Positions 6,216-14,197 are shown, numbered from the stretch's first letter. The stretch is DNA of 17,080 nt from JBFWVD01 sp050246915 (GCA_050246915.1 JBFWVD010000094.1:1-17080); one strand, 5' to 3'. A program made the numbers and translations. The notes: generated from the sequence alone by a model not told the origin.

Positions 6216-8222
6216 GTGACCCAGTTCCCTCGGTTGTTCTCACCCATCACGATCGGCCGCACCGAGCTCCGCAACCGGATCGCATTGGCGCCGATGGCGA
6301 CGCGCATGGCGGGCGACGGCACGGTCGATCCCCGTGAGATCGCGTGGGGGGTCGAACGTGCCCGGGGCGGGGCGGCCCTGATCATCTCGGGCGGCATCCA
6401 CGTCCACCCGACGTCGCAGCCTGCAGGGAACCTCGGGCGGCAAGTGGAGGGTTGGCGCCGTGACGGACTCGAGTCGCACCGACGGCGCGTCGATGCGATC
6501 CATGCGCACGATGCGAAGGTTTTCGCGCAACTTGCCCATGTCGGGCGCGACGCAATCATGGAGCAGATCGGGCCGCGGATGGAGCAGCCGTTGCTGGCAC
6601 CATCCGCGTTGCGTTCACCTGGCGCCGAGTGGGCTCCGATGCCGATGATGAGGGCGGAGATCCGCACCGTGGTGAAGGCGTTCGGCGGGGTCGCAGAGAT
6701 GCTCGTCGGAGCTGGATACGACGGGATCGAGATCCATGGTGGCCACGGTTACCTCGTGGCTCAGTTCTTGTCGCGCACGACGAACCAGCGGTCCGACGCG
6801 TACGGCGGGTCGCTGGAGAACCGGAGCCGATTCCTGACCGACATCGTCCAGGAGATCCGCGAACGATGTGGTGACGGGATCACGCTCGGGGTTCGGTTCA
6901 GCGCCGTCGAGGAAGTGCCCGGCGGACTCACGATCGACGACACCAAACGACTGGTCGAGATCGTCGAGGCGGCCGGGGCAATCGACTACGTCTCCTTGAC
7001 CGTCGGGGTCCGCGGTGCGTACGTGAAGGACAACACCACGCCGCCAGGCTTCGCGGTGCAGTACGCACGCAGCGTGAGCGCAACGACATCGCTGCCAGTG
7101 ATGATCGCCGGCCGCATCACGACGGTCGAGCTGGCGGAGAGGATCTTGGAGGACGGTGCGGCCGACGTCGTCGCCATGGCGCGTGCGTTGATCGCCGATC
7201 CGCTGTTGCCACTCAAGGCGAAGGAGGGACGGGTGGCGTCGATCCGACCGTGTCTCGGCTTCTCTCAGGAGTGCCGTCTGACGCGTGACGGCGTCACGTG
7301 TGGGGTCAATCCCGTCGCCGGCCGGGAGACGACCTGGAGCGCCTTCGATGAGGAGCCCTCGACCAACGCCAAGCGAGTGGTGATCGCAGGTGGTGGTCCG
7401 GCCGGCATGGAGGCGGCGCGAGTCGCGGCCTCGATGGGTCACGGCGTCGTGCTGTTCGAACGCGATGCGGTGCTGGGAGGTCAACTGCGTCGCGTTGCGC
7501 GATTGCCCTTCCGGGAGGATTTCAATCGGTACGCCGAGTACCTGGAGCACGAAGTCCGCGAACTGGGCGTGGAGGTCAGGCTCGGTGTCCACGCCACCGC
7601 CGAGCTCATCATCGCCGAATCGCCGGACGCCGTCATCATCGCGACCGGCTCGGGTCCCGGGCAGCTGCCTGCGAGTGTCATCGGCGCGTCCGTGCCGGTC
7701 GTACGCACCTGGGACCTCTTCGATGGCGGTTCGGGGCCGCTCGGCCCGACAATCCTCGTCGTGGATGATGGATCGGGCTTCTGGCCCGTCTGCGGCGCCG
7801 CCGATCTCCTGGCTGCACGTGGCGCGATCATCGAGTTCATCACCCCCAATGCGGTCATCGGCCGTTCGATACCGCACGAGAGCCTTGTGCCACTGCACCG
7901 CCGCCTGCGCGGCGCCGGCGCCGTCTACTCGCCCTTCACCCGATTGGTCGAGGTGGTCGGCGGCACGGCGACCGTCGCAGATACGATCACCGGAGCGCAG
8001 CGGGATCTCGCGGTGGATGCGGTCGTCATCGACGTACCCAACATCGCCCTCGCCGATCTGATGGACCAGCTCCCGAAGGCGATCCCAACGTACAACATCG
8101 GCGACAGCTTCGCGGTTCGCCGCTTGAGCTACGCGACGCTGGAAGCGAATCGGGCGATTCGTGATCTCGACGAACATCGCGAGGAGAGAAGGAGGGATCG
8201 CCGACATGGAGTTGGAGCTTGA
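6216..8222 (+). CDS. Old-yellow-enzyme / 2,4-dienoyl-CoA reductase (FadH-like) flavoprotein
   Basis: A 668-residue multidomain flavoenzyme. The N-terminal FMN TIM barrel (about 1-335) shows FSPITIG at 8-14, QLAHVGR at 105-111, EIHGGHGYL at 172-180 and the YGGSLENR signature at 196-203. A Cys-rich linker follows at 346-362, then a flavin/pyridine-nucleotide domain with VVIAGGGPAGMEAA at 388-401. Relatives reduce C=C bonds of enoyl-, dienoyl- or ketosteroid-type CoA esters (FadH, BaiCD, BaiH). Oddly, the [4Fe-4S] motif, normally C-x2-C-x3-C plus a fourth Cys, reads CLGFSQEC: the second Cys is Phe349, leaving Cys346, Cys353 and Cys362. The start is GTG 6216 with GAGG about 9 bp upstream. The end overlaps the next SDR by 17 bp, so the genes are co-transcribed. 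Confidence 0.9.
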   Translation: MTQFPRLFSPITIGRTELRNRIALAPMATRMAGDGTVDPREIAWGVERARGGAALIISGGIHVHPTSQPAGNLGRQVEGWRRDGLESHRRRVDAIHAHDAKVFAQLAHVGRDAIMEQIGPRMEQPLLAPSALRSPGAEWAPMPMMRAEIRTVVKAFGGVAEMLVGAGYDGIEIHGGHGYLVAQFLSRTTNQRSDAYGGSLENRSRFLTDIVQEIRERCGDGITLGVRFSAVEEVPGGLTIDDTKRLVEIVEAAGAIDYVSLTVGVRGAYVKDNTTPPGFAVQYARSVSATTSLPVMIAGRITTVELAERILEDGAADVVAMARALIADPLLPLKAKEGRVASIRPCLGFSQECRLTRDGVTCGVNPVAGRETTWSAFDEEPSTNAKRVVIAGGGPAGMEAARVAASMGHGVVLFERDAVLGGQLRRVARLPFREDFNRYAEYLEHEVRELGVEVRLGVHATAELIIAESPDAVIIATGSGPGQLPASVIGASVPVVRTWDLFDGGSGPLGPTILVVDDGSGFWPVCGAADLLAARGAIIEFITPNAVIGRSIPHESLVPLHRRLRGAGAVYSPFTRLVEVVGGTATVADTITGAQRDLAVDAVVIDVPNIALADLMDQLPKAIPTYNIGDSFAVRRLSYATLEANRAIRDLDEHREERRRDRRHGVGA

Positions 8223-9003
8223 AGGACGGGTTGCCGTGGTCACCGGAGCGAGCGCCGGGATCGGTCGAGCGACGGCGACGTTGCTGGCCAGCGAAGGGGC
8301 GCACGTCGTGCTGGTGGCGCGTCGCCTGCCCTTGCTGGAGGAGCTCGCCGAAGCCCTCGGGTCCGCCGGCCTGCGGAGGCCTGTGCCTGTTGCGGTGGAC
8401 ACGACCGATCCGAACGCTGCAGCGGTCGTGCGAGACGCCGTTGCCTCGAACTTCGGCGTCGCCCACATCTTGGTCAACAGCGCTGGTGCGTCCTGGCCGA
8501 CCCCGCCGCAGAGCCCTGATGTCGCGCCCTCGGACAGCCCGCGTCCGCCCGGCACCTTCAGCGAAGAAGAGATCTGGATGAAGTCGCTGGAGCTCAACTT
8601 CCACTCGGATCGGCGACTGGCGTACGCGCTGCTGCCCAAGATGTTCGAACAGGGCTACGGACGGGTGATCAACATCACGAGCTCGACCGAGCCCGGACAG
8701 ATGAACGCGAGCAATCCGGCCAAGGCCGCAGTGCACGCCTGGAGCAAAGCGCTGTCGAACGAAGTCGGCAGGCACGGCGTCACGGTCAACTGCGTCGCAC
8801 CCGGGGTGGTCTTGAGCGAGCAGGTCGAGCGAGCGTGGGATCAGGAAGCGAGGGCTCGTCTTGCCGAGCGCATCCCCCTCCAAGCAATCGGGACGCCCGC
8901 CGACGTGGCGAACGTCGTTGCGTTCCTCGCCTCACCCCGAGGTGGCTACATCACGGGCGAGATCGTGAACGTCGACGGCGGTCTTCGCCGAAGCGCGTTC
9001 TGA
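8206..9003 (+). CDS. Atypical SDR lacking the catalytic tyrosine
   Basis: A 265-residue Rossmann-fold SDR. TGASAGIG lies at residues 13-20 and Arg39-Arg40 after beta-2 suggests NADP(H). NSAG is at 91-94, Asn131 is present and Ser159/160 is conserved. The usual Tyr-x3-Lys reads Ser169-N-P-A-Lys173, so the catalytic Tyr is missing. A Pro-rich insertion at about 97-118 is unusual. I recall an SDR subgroup with an A-K-A-A-x-H-x-W-x-K motif that lacks the Tyr; this protein resembles it (AKAAVHAWSK). It may use another acid or act non-canonically. ATG 8206 is chosen over upstream in-frame starts because GGAGGG lies about 9 bp before it. It overlaps the reductase end by 17 bp and precedes the acyl-CoA dehydrogenase by 51 bp. 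Confidence 0.88.
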   Translation: MELELEGRVAVVTGASAGIGRATATLLASEGAHVVLVARRLPLLEELAEALGSAGLRRPVPVAVDTTDPNAAAVVRDAVASNFGVAHILVNSAGASWPTPPQSPDVAPSDSPRPPGTFSEEEIWMKSLELNFHSDRRLAYALLPKMFEQGYGRVINITSSTEPGQMNASNPAKAAVHAWSKALSNEVGRHGVTVNCVAPGVVLSEQVERAWDQEARARLAERIPLQAIGTPADVANVVAFLASPRGGYITGEIVNVDGGLRRSAF

Positions 9004-9054
9004 CACACGAAAGGAGGAAGGGGAGCGGCCGATGGGGCCGATTCCCGTCCAGCC

Positions 9055-10296
9055 ATGGCAATCGACTTCACGCTTTCTCATGAACTGCAAGATCTCCGCC
9101 AGCGCGTGCGCGACTTCGTGGAGAGCGCGATCGCGCCGTGCGAGACGGAGCTCGCGTCGTTCGGTGATCACCCGTCGAAGGAGGACGCGCGCCGGCGAGT
9201 CAAGATCCTCCTCGGTCTGCGCAAGGAGGCCCGTGCCGCCGGTCTGTGGCTGCCACACATGCCCCCCGAATGGGGAGGGATGGGACTGGGCCACGTCGAG
9301 CTGGCAATGGTGCAGTCCGAGGCTGCGAAGTCGTACTACGGCCCGTGGGTGCTCAACTGCCAAGCGCCTGATGAGGGCAACATGCACACGTTGCTGCACT
9401 TCGGCACGGACGAGCAGAAGCAGAAGTACCTTCGGCCACTCTGCGAGGGGCTCGCGACCAGCTGCTTCGCCATGACGGAGCCGGAGGTCGCGGGGTCGGA
9501 CCCGACGTTGATCCAAACACGCGGCTATCCCGATGGTGACGAGTGGGTGATCAACGGACACAAGTGGTTCATCTCCAACGCGCACCGGGCGACATTCGCG
9601 ATCCTGGTCTGTCGCACTCAGGACGACAGCGACCTTCCGCAGGCACGCAACACAGCGTTCATCGTCGACATCCCGACGGAGGGCTGGACAGAGGTCCGGG
9701 AAGTCGAGACGATGCACGGATCGCGCGGGCACAGCGAGATCCGCATCACGGATCTGCGAGTTCACAAGGGTCAATTGCTCGGCGAACTCGGTGGCGGTCA
9801 CCTGCTCGGTCAGTACCGACTCGGGCCGGCGCGACTCGCCCACTGCATGCGCTGGATCGCTCAGGCGGAGACTGCTCTCGACATGATGGTCGATCGTGCG
9901 CTCTCGCGCTTCTCGCACGGAAGCCTGCTTGCCGAGAAGCAAGGTGTGCAGTGGCTCATCGCCGACTCGGCGATGGAGCTCTACCAGTGCAAGCTGATGG
10001 TCTTGCACGCTGCGTACAAGATCGATCGGCACGAGGATTTCAAGAGCGAGGTGTCGATGGCCAAGCACTTCGTCGCCAACTCGCTCGGACGGATCATTGA
10101 CCGATCGATCCAGGTGCACGGCGCACTCGGCTACTCGACCGACACGCCGCTCGCGCACATGTTCCAACAGGCTCGTTGGGCCCGCTTCGCCGATGGAGCC
10201 GACGAGATCCACCAGATGCGGATCGCGCAACGCACCATCGCGGCCTTCACCGACCACGGTTCGACACGAACGGCGACCGGCGGTCTTCCGATCTGA
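9055..10296 (+). CDS. Acyl-CoA dehydrogenase, ACAD10/11-like
   Basis: A 413-residue FAD-dependent acyl-CoA dehydrogenase that should introduce an alpha,beta double bond into an acyl-CoA and pass electrons to ETF. CFAMTEPEVAGSDP (137-150) is the central FAD/substrate-binding signature, followed by INGHKWFISNA (166-176). The C-terminal helix has IQVHGALGYS and ends in FADGADEIH. Where medium-chain enzymes carry the catalytic Glu (YEGT), this one has Asp380 (ADGAD), a form I associate with the ACAD10/11 group. The ATG at 9055 gives a normal N-terminus, but the clear GGAGG around 9013 is too far away, so the ribosome-binding site is poor. It is the last gene of the reductase-SDR operon; the next operator-like repeat follows 45 bp after its stop. 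Confidence 0.92.
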   Translation: MAIDFTLSHELQDLRQRVRDFVESAIAPCETELASFGDHPSKEDARRRVKILLGLRKEARAAGLWLPHMPPEWGGMGLGHVELAMVQSEAAKSYYGPWVLNCQAPDEGNMHTLLHFGTDEQKQKYLRPLCEGLATSCFAMTEPEVAGSDPTLIQTRGYPDGDEWVINGHKWFISNAHRATFAILVCRTQDDSDLPQARNTAFIVDIPTEGWTEVREVETMHGSRGHSEIRITDLRVHKGQLLGELGGGHLLGQYRLGPARLAHCMRWIAQAETALDMMVDRALSRFSHGSLLAEKQGVQWLIADSAMELYQCKLMVLHAAYKIDRHEDFKSEVSMAKHFVANSLGRIIDRSIQVHGALGYSTDTPLAHMFQQARWARFADGADEIHQMRIAQRTIAAFTDHGSTRTATGGLPI

Positions 10297-10328
10297 TTCG
10301 ATGTCGGCGGCCTGATGCGTCGTCCATG

Positions 10329-10358
10329 TTGACGACCCAAAAGTAAACGTATACTATC
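10329..10358 (+). promoter_or_regulatory. Promoter with overlapping operator-like repeat for the thiolase-fold operon
   Basis: AGTAAACGTATACT (10342-10355) is a copy of the shared inverted repeat. TATACT at its right end is a near-consensus -10 box. TTGACG at 10329-10334 is a good -35 box, but the spacing to TATACT is 15 bp (18 bp to the overlapping TACTAT). The site separates the acyl-CoA dehydrogenase (stop 10296) from the thiolase-fold gene (start 10483), marking a new transcription unit with a leader of about 120 nt. Confidence 0.6.
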
Positions 10359-10482
10359 AAAGTGTGACCATCAGGACCGATCCTGTGCACCGCGCGTTCT
10401 CGATCCCCGAGCTTCGTCCCCCCGGAAGCTCGGGTCGAGACCGGCGGGCTGTTGGACAACCTCTTGAAGGTGCTCTGACATC

Positions 10483-11667
10483 ATGGTGTCCATGACCGAC
10501 GAGACAGCCCACCGCGATCGGTGCGCGATCGTTGGCATCGGAGCAACGGAGTTCTCTCGTGACTCGGGGCGAAGCACACTTGCGCTGGCCGCGGAGGCAT
10601 CGCTGGCTGCGATTCAGGACGCGGGACTGGGAGCTCACGAGATCGACGGCATCATCCGCTGCGATCTGGACGAGGTTCTCACCAACGACCTCGGTGCGAC
10701 GCTCGGCCTCAAGAACCTGACGCACTGGTCGACGGTGTCCACTGGTGGTACCGCACCTGCGGCGATGGTGGGGCACGCGGTCGCCGCGATCGTGGCAGGG
10801 CTCGCGTCGACCGTGCTCGTGTTCCGCTCGTTGAATGGACGTTCGGGCGGCCGCCTCAACGGATCGGCGGCGCCGACGGCCACGCTCGCCTCGTACGAGG
10901 AGTTCACCGCGCCGTACGGCCTCGTTGCGCCCGGGAGCTACTTCGCTCTGCTCGCGGATCGACACATGCACGAGTTCGGCACGAGCCCCGAGCAGCTGGG
11001 CAGCATCGCCATCGCGTGCCGCAACCGGGCCAACGCGAACCCGGCCGCGCAGATGTTCGGCCGCCCGCTGTCCCTCGAGCAGTACCTGTCGGGACGGATG
11101 CTGTCCGCCCCGCTTCGCCTGTTCGACTACTGCCTCGAGACCGACGGCGCATGCGCGGTGGTGGTCACCTCCACGGGGCGAGCCCGAGACTGCGCTCGAC
11201 CGCCTGCGTTGATTCGCGCCGTCGCGCAAGCGACGGGACCGAACATCGGCATGGGGAACATGTTCCCGCACCTGTTCCGCCCCGACGCGATCGCGCTGCC
11301 ATCGGCGGCGACGGCACTGGAGCTGTACCGCCGCGCCGGTCTCGGCCCTTCGGACATCGACGTGGCGCAGTTCTATGACTGCTTCACGATCACTGCGTTG
11401 CTCCAGCTCGAGGACTACGGATTCTGCGCGCGTGGCGAAGGAGGTCCATTTGCCGAGAGCGGCGCGATCGAAATGGGCGGGGACCTTCCGATCAACACAT
11501 CCGGTGGTCACCTGTCCGAGGGCTACATCCATGGGATGAACCACATCGTGGAGGGTGTTCGTCAGATCCGCGGCGAGTCGACATCGCAGGTGCCGCAGGC
11601 CGAGACGGCGCTCGTCACTAGCGCCCCGGTCGGCGCCAGCGCGCTCATCCTGCGGACCGACAGGTGA
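10483..11667 (+). CDS. Thiolase-fold lipid-transfer protein, probable Ltp2-type retro-aldolase
   Basis: A 394-residue thiolase-superfamily protein of the SCP-x/Ltp2 type. IVGIGATEFSRDSGRST marks the N-terminal strand. The position of the thiolase nucleophile reads STGGTAPAAM (86-95) with no Cys, so ordinary thiolysis is unlikely. Tyr298 (FYDCFT) and Tyr348 (SEGYIHG) are spaced exactly like Tyr294 and Tyr344, which I recall as conserved active-site tyrosines of the steroid side-chain aldolase Ltp2. The downstream DUF35 protein, the obligate partner type of Ltp2, strengthens this: cleavage of a beta-hydroxyacyl-CoA into a ketone or aldehyde plus a short acyl-CoA. ATG 10483 has GAAGG 12 bp upstream; ATG 10492 is an alternative. 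Its stop overlaps the next start by 4 bp. Confidence 0.85.
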   Translation: MVSMTDETAHRDRCAIVGIGATEFSRDSGRSTLALAAEASLAAIQDAGLGAHEIDGIIRCDLDEVLTNDLGATLGLKNLTHWSTVSTGGTAPAAMVGHAVAAIVAGLASTVLVFRSLNGRSGGRLNGSAAPTATLASYEEFTAPYGLVAPGSYFALLADRHMHEFGTSPEQLGSIAIACRNRANANPAAQMFGRPLSLEQYLSGRMLSAPLRLFDYCLETDGACAVVVTSTGRARDCARPPALIRAVAQATGPNIGMGNMFPHLFRPDAIALPSAATALELYRRAGLGPSDIDVAQFYDCFTITALLQLEDYGFCARGEGGPFAESGAIEMGGDLPINTSGGHLSEGYIHGMNHIVEGVRQIRGESTSQVPQAETALVTSAPVGASALILRTDR

Positions 11668-12110
11668 GCTCCGAAAGCACCGACTCCGCGCCGGTGTTTC
11701 GCTCACCGAGTGCTGCTGACTCGAGCGCCTTCTGGCACGCGAGCCAACGCGAGGAGTTGGTCGCGGTGCGGTGCGTCGCATGTGGCACGCTCTCGCACCC
11801 ACCCCGACCTGTCTGTGGGTCGTGCGGCGAGCGGGGCATGGAGGTCACACCGGTGGACGGACCTGGGACGCTCTATGCCTCGACCGTCGTCGAGCATCAA
11901 GTCGACCCCGAGTGGCCAGTGCCGTACACGATCGTGCTCGTCGACGTCGACCGTGTTCCGGGTCTTCGGTTGGCGGGATCCCTGCCGGGACGGTGGCACC
12001 TACGCGCCGGGCAGCCGATGGACCTGTGGTTCGAGCATCGGCCCGATGGCAGGGTCGTGCCGCAGTGGAAGCCGTTGGCGTGGGAGACCGAGAGCGCGGG
12101 CAGCGGGTGA
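11664..12110 (+). CDS. DUF35 Zn-ribbon/OB-fold protein, partner of the thiolase-fold enzyme
   Basis: A 148-residue protein with an N-terminal rubredoxin-like Zn ribbon, Cys37-x2-Cys40 and Cys51-x2-Cys54 (RCVACG, VCGSCG), followed by an OB-fold (GTLYASTVVEH onward). This is the DUF35 architecture, known from ChsH2 and from partners of thiolases and aldolases, where it stabilises the enzyme and helps bind the acyl-CoA. A helical N-terminal segment with FWHASQREEL precedes the ribbon, as usual. GTG 11664 overlaps the thiolase-fold stop codon (GTGA), a sign of translational coupling and of a stoichiometric complex. It lacks a fused MaoC hydratase domain such as ChsH2 has. Confidence 0.9.
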   Translation: MSSESTDSAPVFRSPSAADSSAFWHASQREELVAVRCVACGTLSHPPRPVCGSCGERGMEVTPVDGPGTLYASTVVEHQVDPEWPVPYTIVLVDVDRVPGLRLAGSLPGRWHLRAGQPMDLWFEHRPDGRVVPQWKPLAWETESAGSG

Positions 12111-12165
12111 GTGCCCAGCACTCGTTGTGCCCGTTCTGCGTCAATCCGTGTCCGCGCGGCGTGCG

Positions 12166-13074
12166 ATGATCCCCCCGCACGATGGCAAGCCGGCAGTCAA
12201 CCTGAGCGCGCAGAGGCTCCCGGATGACCGGATCGCGATCGAGCTCGCCTGCGATCTCGACGAGGCCGGGTTCGGCGGTATTGCGATCTCCGGGTTCGGG
12301 GGTGTGCTGGGGTACGCCGTCTCCCTTGCGCATGTGACGAAGACCATCCCGTTCTTCACCGCTGTGCACCCGATCTATTTGTCGCATGCGCTCGAATCGG
12401 CGAGACAGAGTCGGCATGTGCGCACCTTTGCCGGCGACCGGTTCGCGCTCGGACTCGGCGTCAGTCATGTGCCTGTCCTGGCGTCCGAGGGCATCGAGTC
12501 GACGAGCCCGCTCGAAACGATGCGCACCTACGTCCGCCAGGTCCGTGATGCCGGGTACGGTGGCCGCATCCTGCTCGCGGGTGTGCGGAGTCGAATGATC
12601 GACCTTGCCTACGAGACGGCGGACGGGCTGGTCATGGCGCACGCAGCGCTCAGCGACGTTGCGAGGCTCCTCGGCAAGCGTCCGCACGATCGTCCGGGCT
12701 TGTTCGTCGTGAGCAACGTCATCTCCACTGCGATCGGGGCGAATATCGACGATGCTCGCGACGCCGTGCGACGGCACCTTGCGCACGGATCCGCGCGACT
12801 GCCCAACTACCGCGCCGCATGGCGCACAGCCGGCTTCGTCGAGGAGGTCGATCTGATCGAGAGCGGTGTGTCGGCCGGTGATGACGACCTCATCGCTCGG
12901 GGGCTCAGCGATCGTCTCGTCTCCGAGTGTTGCCTGGCGTGCACGCCAGGCGAACTGCGCGAGCGGGTCGGTCGATGGGTGGACGCTGGCGTCGACCTGC
13001 CGATCCTGCAGCTGGTCGGCGAGCCGCAGGCGATCTACGAACAGACAGCAGAACTGATCCGCATCTATCGCTGA
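12166..13074 (+). CDS. Luciferase-like (LLM) oxidoreductase, F420-type
   Basis: About 302 residues from ATG 12166. Family features are ELACDLDEAGFGGIAISGFGG (26-46), a strand region KTIPFFTAVHPIYLSHALE (59-77) and GDRFALGLGVSHVPVL (90-105), which matches the pattern I associate with F420-dependent LLM oxidoreductases. The usual first strand (MRxGL) is absent, so the N-terminus is atypical. The start is uncertain: no candidate has a clear ribosome-binding site, and GTG 12127 or GTG 12148 in the same frame would add 13 or 6 residues. It follows the DUF35 gene by 55 bp or less without an operator-like repeat, so it belongs to that operon. It converges on the second amidohydrolase with a 44-bp gap. 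It may oxidise the aldolase product, which is inference. Confidence 0.83.
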   Translation: MIPPHDGKPAVNLSAQRLPDDRIAIELACDLDEAGFGGIAISGFGGVLGYAVSLAHVTKTIPFFTAVHPIYLSHALESARQSRHVRTFAGDRFALGLGVSHVPVLASEGIESTSPLETMRTYVRQVRDAGYGGRILLAGVRSRMIDLAYETADGLVMAHAALSDVARLLGKRPHDRPGLFVVSNVISTAIGANIDDARDAVRRHLAHGSARLPNYRAAWRTAGFVEEVDLIESGVSAGDDDLIARGLSDRLVSECCLACTPGELRERVGRWVDAGVDLPILQLVGEPQAIYEQTAELIRIYR

Positions 13075-13118
13075 CCGAAGCGAGCGTGGGTGGCGGATCG
13101 CGCGAGATGCCCGCGAGG

Positions 13119-14114
13119 TCAGAGGTTGTAGACCCTGCGGGCGGTACCCGCGAACAAGTCGGCCTTCTCGTCGGGAGAGCATCCGGCTGCGATCTTCTTG
13201 AAGGCGTTCCAGAGGGTGCGATACGACAACGAGCGCCGGTCCATGGGGAAGTTCGATTCGAACATGCACCGGTCAGCCCCGAAGGCGACGATCGTGTGCT
13301 CGTAGTAGCGGCCCTGCGCGACGACGAACTCGTCGGAGGTGGCCGGGCGCTCCGCGCGCTCCCAACCGAAGCCGTTGTCCTGCATCGCCATGCCCCCGAG
13401 CTTGGCGACGACGTTCGGGCACGCAGCGAGTGCCGTGATGTCGTCGCGCCAGGACTCGAAGATCTGCCTGCGCCGCGCCGCGTACCGGCCGACGCCGAGC
13501 GGTGTGCCGAAGTGATCGAGAACGATCGTCGTGGCGGGTGCGCTGCGTGCGAGGGCGAGCAATTCCCGATTCTGGTAGTGGTAGTGCCAGCTGTCGTAGG
13601 GGAGCCCACGATCACCCAGGTGGCGGACACCTGCGATGAATGCGTCGTCGTCGAACTTGCCTTCGGGTGCATCGCCGGCGATCCACAACTCGGTCGTGCC
13701 ATCGGCGCGAGCAAGGGGATCGCGTATGCCCTTGAGCAGTCCGTTGCTTGCAGCCACATGCGCGTCGAGCACGTCACCCAGGTTGTCGATGCGAAGATCC
13801 GCCCGCGCCACGATCCCCGCGATCAGCCCAGTCGACTCCGCACCGGCAGCGCGGGCGACGAACTCGGTCTCGCCCACCGGCCGCAGTTCGATCGGCCCAT
13901 CGGGGTGATATGCAGCGTGGCACTCGACGAACACCGTGTGCACGACCTCATGGCCGTCACCCGTGTCGCGGTGCAGATCCTCGAGGCCATAGCGCATCCC
14001 CTCGCCCGCCGGCCAAAGATGGTGGTGCGGATCGATGATCGGCCGTTCCGGCTCGATCACATCCTCGACCACGAGATCGAGCCACTTCTGCCTCCGCGAC
14101 TTCGGTGCATCCAT
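13119..14114 (-). CDS. Amidohydrolase_2 / COG3618-type TIM-barrel metal-dependent hydrolase
   Basis: A protein of about 331 residues. IIDPHHHLW (residues 26-34) is the N-terminal metal-binding motif; VLDHFG with His201, NVVAKLGG and the C-terminal MFESNFPMD (Asn288 where many relatives have Asp) are typical of the COG3618 branch, which includes lactonases and other C-O/C-C hydrolases. It is clearly different from the first amidohydrolase and is not a recent copy. GTG 14132 in the same frame adds 6 residues but has no ribosome-binding site and directly abuts the operator-like repeat, so I prefer ATG 14114 with moderate confidence. It is transcribed divergently from the SnoaL-fold gene. The substrate is unknown; opening a lactone produced by a Baeyer-Villiger-type step is one possibility. 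Confidence 0.88.
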   Translation of the reverse strand: MDAPKSRRQKWLDLVVEDVIEPERPIIDPHHHLWPAGEGMRYGLEDLHRDTGDGHEVVHTVFVECHAAYHPDGPIELRPVGETEFVARAAGAESTGLIAGIVARADLRIDNLGDVLDAHVAASNGLLKGIRDPLARADGTTELWIAGDAPEGKFDDDAFIAGVRHLGDRGLPYDSWHYHYQNRELLALARSAPATTIVLDHFGTPLGVGRYAARRRQIFESWRDDITALAACPNVVAKLGGMAMQDNGFGWERAERPATSDEFVVAQGRYYEHTIVAFGADRCMFESNFPMDRRSLSYRTLWNAFKKIAAGCSPDEKADLFAGTARRVYNL

Positions 14115-14134
14115 CTGCCCATCGTCGCTCACGC

Positions 14135-14148
14135 AGTGAACACTTGCA
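14135..14148 (-). promoter_or_regulatory. Operator-like repeat in the amidohydrolase/SnoaL divergent region
   Basis: Read on the minus strand this is TGCAAGTGTTCACT. Its right eight bases equal those of the CoA-transferase site (GTTCACT half), and 10 of 14 positions agree overall, but the left half is degenerate. A shorter dyad, AGTG-TT-CACT, is centred in it. It lies 20 bp upstream of the amidohydrolase ATG and 49 bp upstream of the SnoaL-fold ATG. Confidence 0.45.
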
Positions 14149-14197
14149 AACCTTTCTCGCGGCGAATAGGTTCGGCGGAGTGGATGAAGTGGGGCCC

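Noticed and set aside
6615..8639. Very long open frame on the minus strand (about 674 residues) opposite the OYE and SDR genes
   Set aside because: It is Arg/His/Asp-rich with no recognisable domain, and the plus strand carries clear FMN, NAD and SDR motifs throughout. Long antisense frames are usual in GC-rich coding DNA.
212..9003. The three SDR genes as recent tandem duplicates
   Set aside because: They differ in cofactor motif (Asp, Ser-Arg, Arg-Arg after beta-2), in active site and in most of their sequence, so they are independent family members.
8932..10257. Minus-strand open frame opposite the acyl-CoA dehydrogenase
   Set aside because: Antisense shadow; the plus strand has complete acyl-CoA dehydrogenase signatures.
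12109..12123. Inverted repeat GAGTGC-CCA-GCACTC between the DUF35 and second luciferase-like genes
   Set aside because: It contains AGTG and CACT, but the spacer is five bases instead of six and the interior does not match the other operators. Probably a chance hairpin at the end of the DUF35 gene, though a weak operator cannot be excluded.
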